Shown here piece after piece: positions 63,327-64,000 of a stretch of DNA of 64,000 nt. Where the stretch lies: positions 1 to 64,000 of the forward strand of contig NZ_JAUXQZ010000045.1 of the NCBI RefSeq assembly GCF_030682035.1. Reading direction: 5' to 3'. The notes under the pieces were generated by a model. It ran no database searches, was not told the DNA's origin, and worked only from the letters and a program-made list of their open reading frames with translations. Within the stretch, counting starts at the first letter, position 1, and each line of letters begins with the position of its first letter. A program made the position numbers and the translations under genes. The stretch is from Brevundimonas sp. GTDB lineage: Bacteria; Pseudomonadota; Alphaproteobacteria; Caulobacterales; Caulobacteraceae.

Positions 63327-63790
63327 GACCGCCCCTCCCGCGGTCGCGGTACGACCGGCGTCCATGGGCGCGGCCCGGAGGCGGCCTCGGTCAGGGTCAC
63401 GCGGATACGGCCGCCGCCGGGAACCACCGCGACAAGCCGCCGGCCGTCCGGTCCCATGAAATAGGCCCGGCCCCGGCCCTGACCCGGAAGGATCGGGGCG
63501 GAGGTCAGCACGGTGCGCCCGACCTCGATCCGCGCGACGGCTGGAACGCCCAGTGACTGGACATTCCAGATCGCGACGGCGTACCGCCCCGGCCCCACAG
63601 TGAAGCTCGCTTGGCCCGCATCATTGGTGGGCATCGGGGCGACCACCCCGCCCGGCTCCCCCTCCAGGCCGACATCAGTGCCAGAGATTGGCACGCCCTG
63701 TGTCGACTGGCCCACCCCCATCAGCATCATGCCGACGACGGCGACGGCGGCGGAGCGGGCGATCATCCGCCGTTTCAATATGCGAGTCAT
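63323..63790 (-). CDS. Secreted transthyretin-like repeat protein, tandem copy 3 (first in the operon)
   Basis: 155 residues. The most upstream of the three copies: signal peptide with a twin-Arg-like start (KRRMIARSAAVAVVGMML), then VGLEGEPGGVVAPMPTNDAGQASFTVGPGRYAV and the shared C-terminal half ending VVPRPREGRS. ATG 63790 lies five bases after the stop of the gene cut by the window edge, so all these genes should form one transcript. Confidence 0.82.
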   Translation of the reverse strand: MTRILKRRMIARSAAVAVVGMMLMGVGQSTQGVPISGTDVGLEGEPGGVVAPMPTNDAGQASFTVGPGRYAVAIWNVQSLGVPAVARIEVGRTVLTSAPILPGQGRGRAYFMGPDGRRLVAVVPGGGRIRVTLTEAASGPRPWTPVVPRPREGRS

Positions 63791-63794
63791 GATC

Positions 63795-64000
63795 TCATTC
63801 CACCCTCAGAACATCGCCACGAACGGGCTGCTCGCCATCGACGACGCTCGCGATCGACAGCCGGTCCCGCACGGTCTCGACCCGAACCTGACCGATGCGC
63901 GCCATCTCGACGTCCAGCACCTCGCCGGTGCGGGGATCCGTCAGGGTCCGGCCGGGTCGCCAGACGGTGAGCGTCAGGCCCGGCTGGACGTTGCGGTCGG
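63795..64000 (-). CDS. C-terminal end of a gene cut by the window edge
   Basis: The visible 67 residues (ending QPVRGDVLRVE) contain LTVWRPGRTLTDPRTGEVLD and IGQVRVETV...SIASVV, an arrangement that resembles the C-terminal domain found in FlgT and in CsgG/HfaB-type secretion lipoproteins. On that reading the upstream gene could be an assembly or export component that goes with the small secreted proteins behind it. Identification is tentative because most of the gene is outside the window. Confidence 0.45.
   Translation of the reverse strand, partial: DRNVQPGLTLTVWRPGRTLTDPRTGEVLDVEMARIGQVRVETVRDRLSIASVVDGEQPVRGDVLRVE

Overview
The window is a high-GC (about 70%) chromosome segment that reads as an alphaproteobacterium of the order Caulobacterales, most likely Brevundimonas or a close relative. 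The order is supported by a CcrM-type GANTC methyltransferase behind a CtrA-like box, the mutY/DUF721/DsbA/smc neighbourhood, an alphaproteobacterial dcw cluster and petABC. The genus is inference. No prophage, CRISPR array or rRNA operon was seen.

Layout. 1-2340: end of petA, then petB and petC (cytochrome bc1). 2448-6882: two tandem M28 zinc peptidases flanking a hairpin repeat, then RidA and a DCC-family protein. 6997-10395 (minus): ketosynthase III, a CoA-ester lyase, an SDR and free-methionine-(R)-sulfoxide reductase. 10661-13652: an envelope pair (Sel1 lipoprotein, beta-helix protein), followed by a terminator and a CAU tRNA. 14052-19652: two SIMPL proteins, panD, sppA, a small membrane protein and an AmpD-like amidase. 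19661-20304: hairpin repeats and rnpB. 20812-32410: the dcw cluster mraZ-rsmH-ftsL-ftsI-murE-murF-mraY-(hairpin)-murD-ftsW-murG, preceded by four MraZ boxes at an exact 10-bp period. The usual murC/murB/ftsQAZ continuation is absent and a PCuAC lipoprotein and ychF follow.

34324-40896: small envelope proteins, a beta-barrel protein, ppdK, a TPR protein and ccrM. 41028-45051: a GT4 glycosyltransferase, a glycogen-debranching-type hydrolase and a lower-GC SpoU methyltransferase. 45130-51605: mutY, divergent DUF721/DciA, two thioredoxin-fold lipoprotein/secreted proteins and smc. 51606-52088: a compact element in which a DUF559 nuclease-like gene sits between paired-hairpin inverted repeats, filling the space between two stop codons. 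52089-60031 holds a WecG/TagA glycosyltransferase, pth, rplY, a lipoprotein, prs, bamD, a BrnTA toxin-antitoxin module and recN. 60296-64000 (minus) is a densely overlapping set of small secreted proteins, including three recent tandem copies of one transthyretin/carboxypeptidase-regulatory-like protein, downstream of a gene cut by the window edge.

Most of the window is conserved housekeeping. The parts least explained by known biology are the DUF559 hairpin-flanked element, the triplicated secreted-protein operon, several families of intergenic palindromic repeats, and a compositionally foreign block inside murD.
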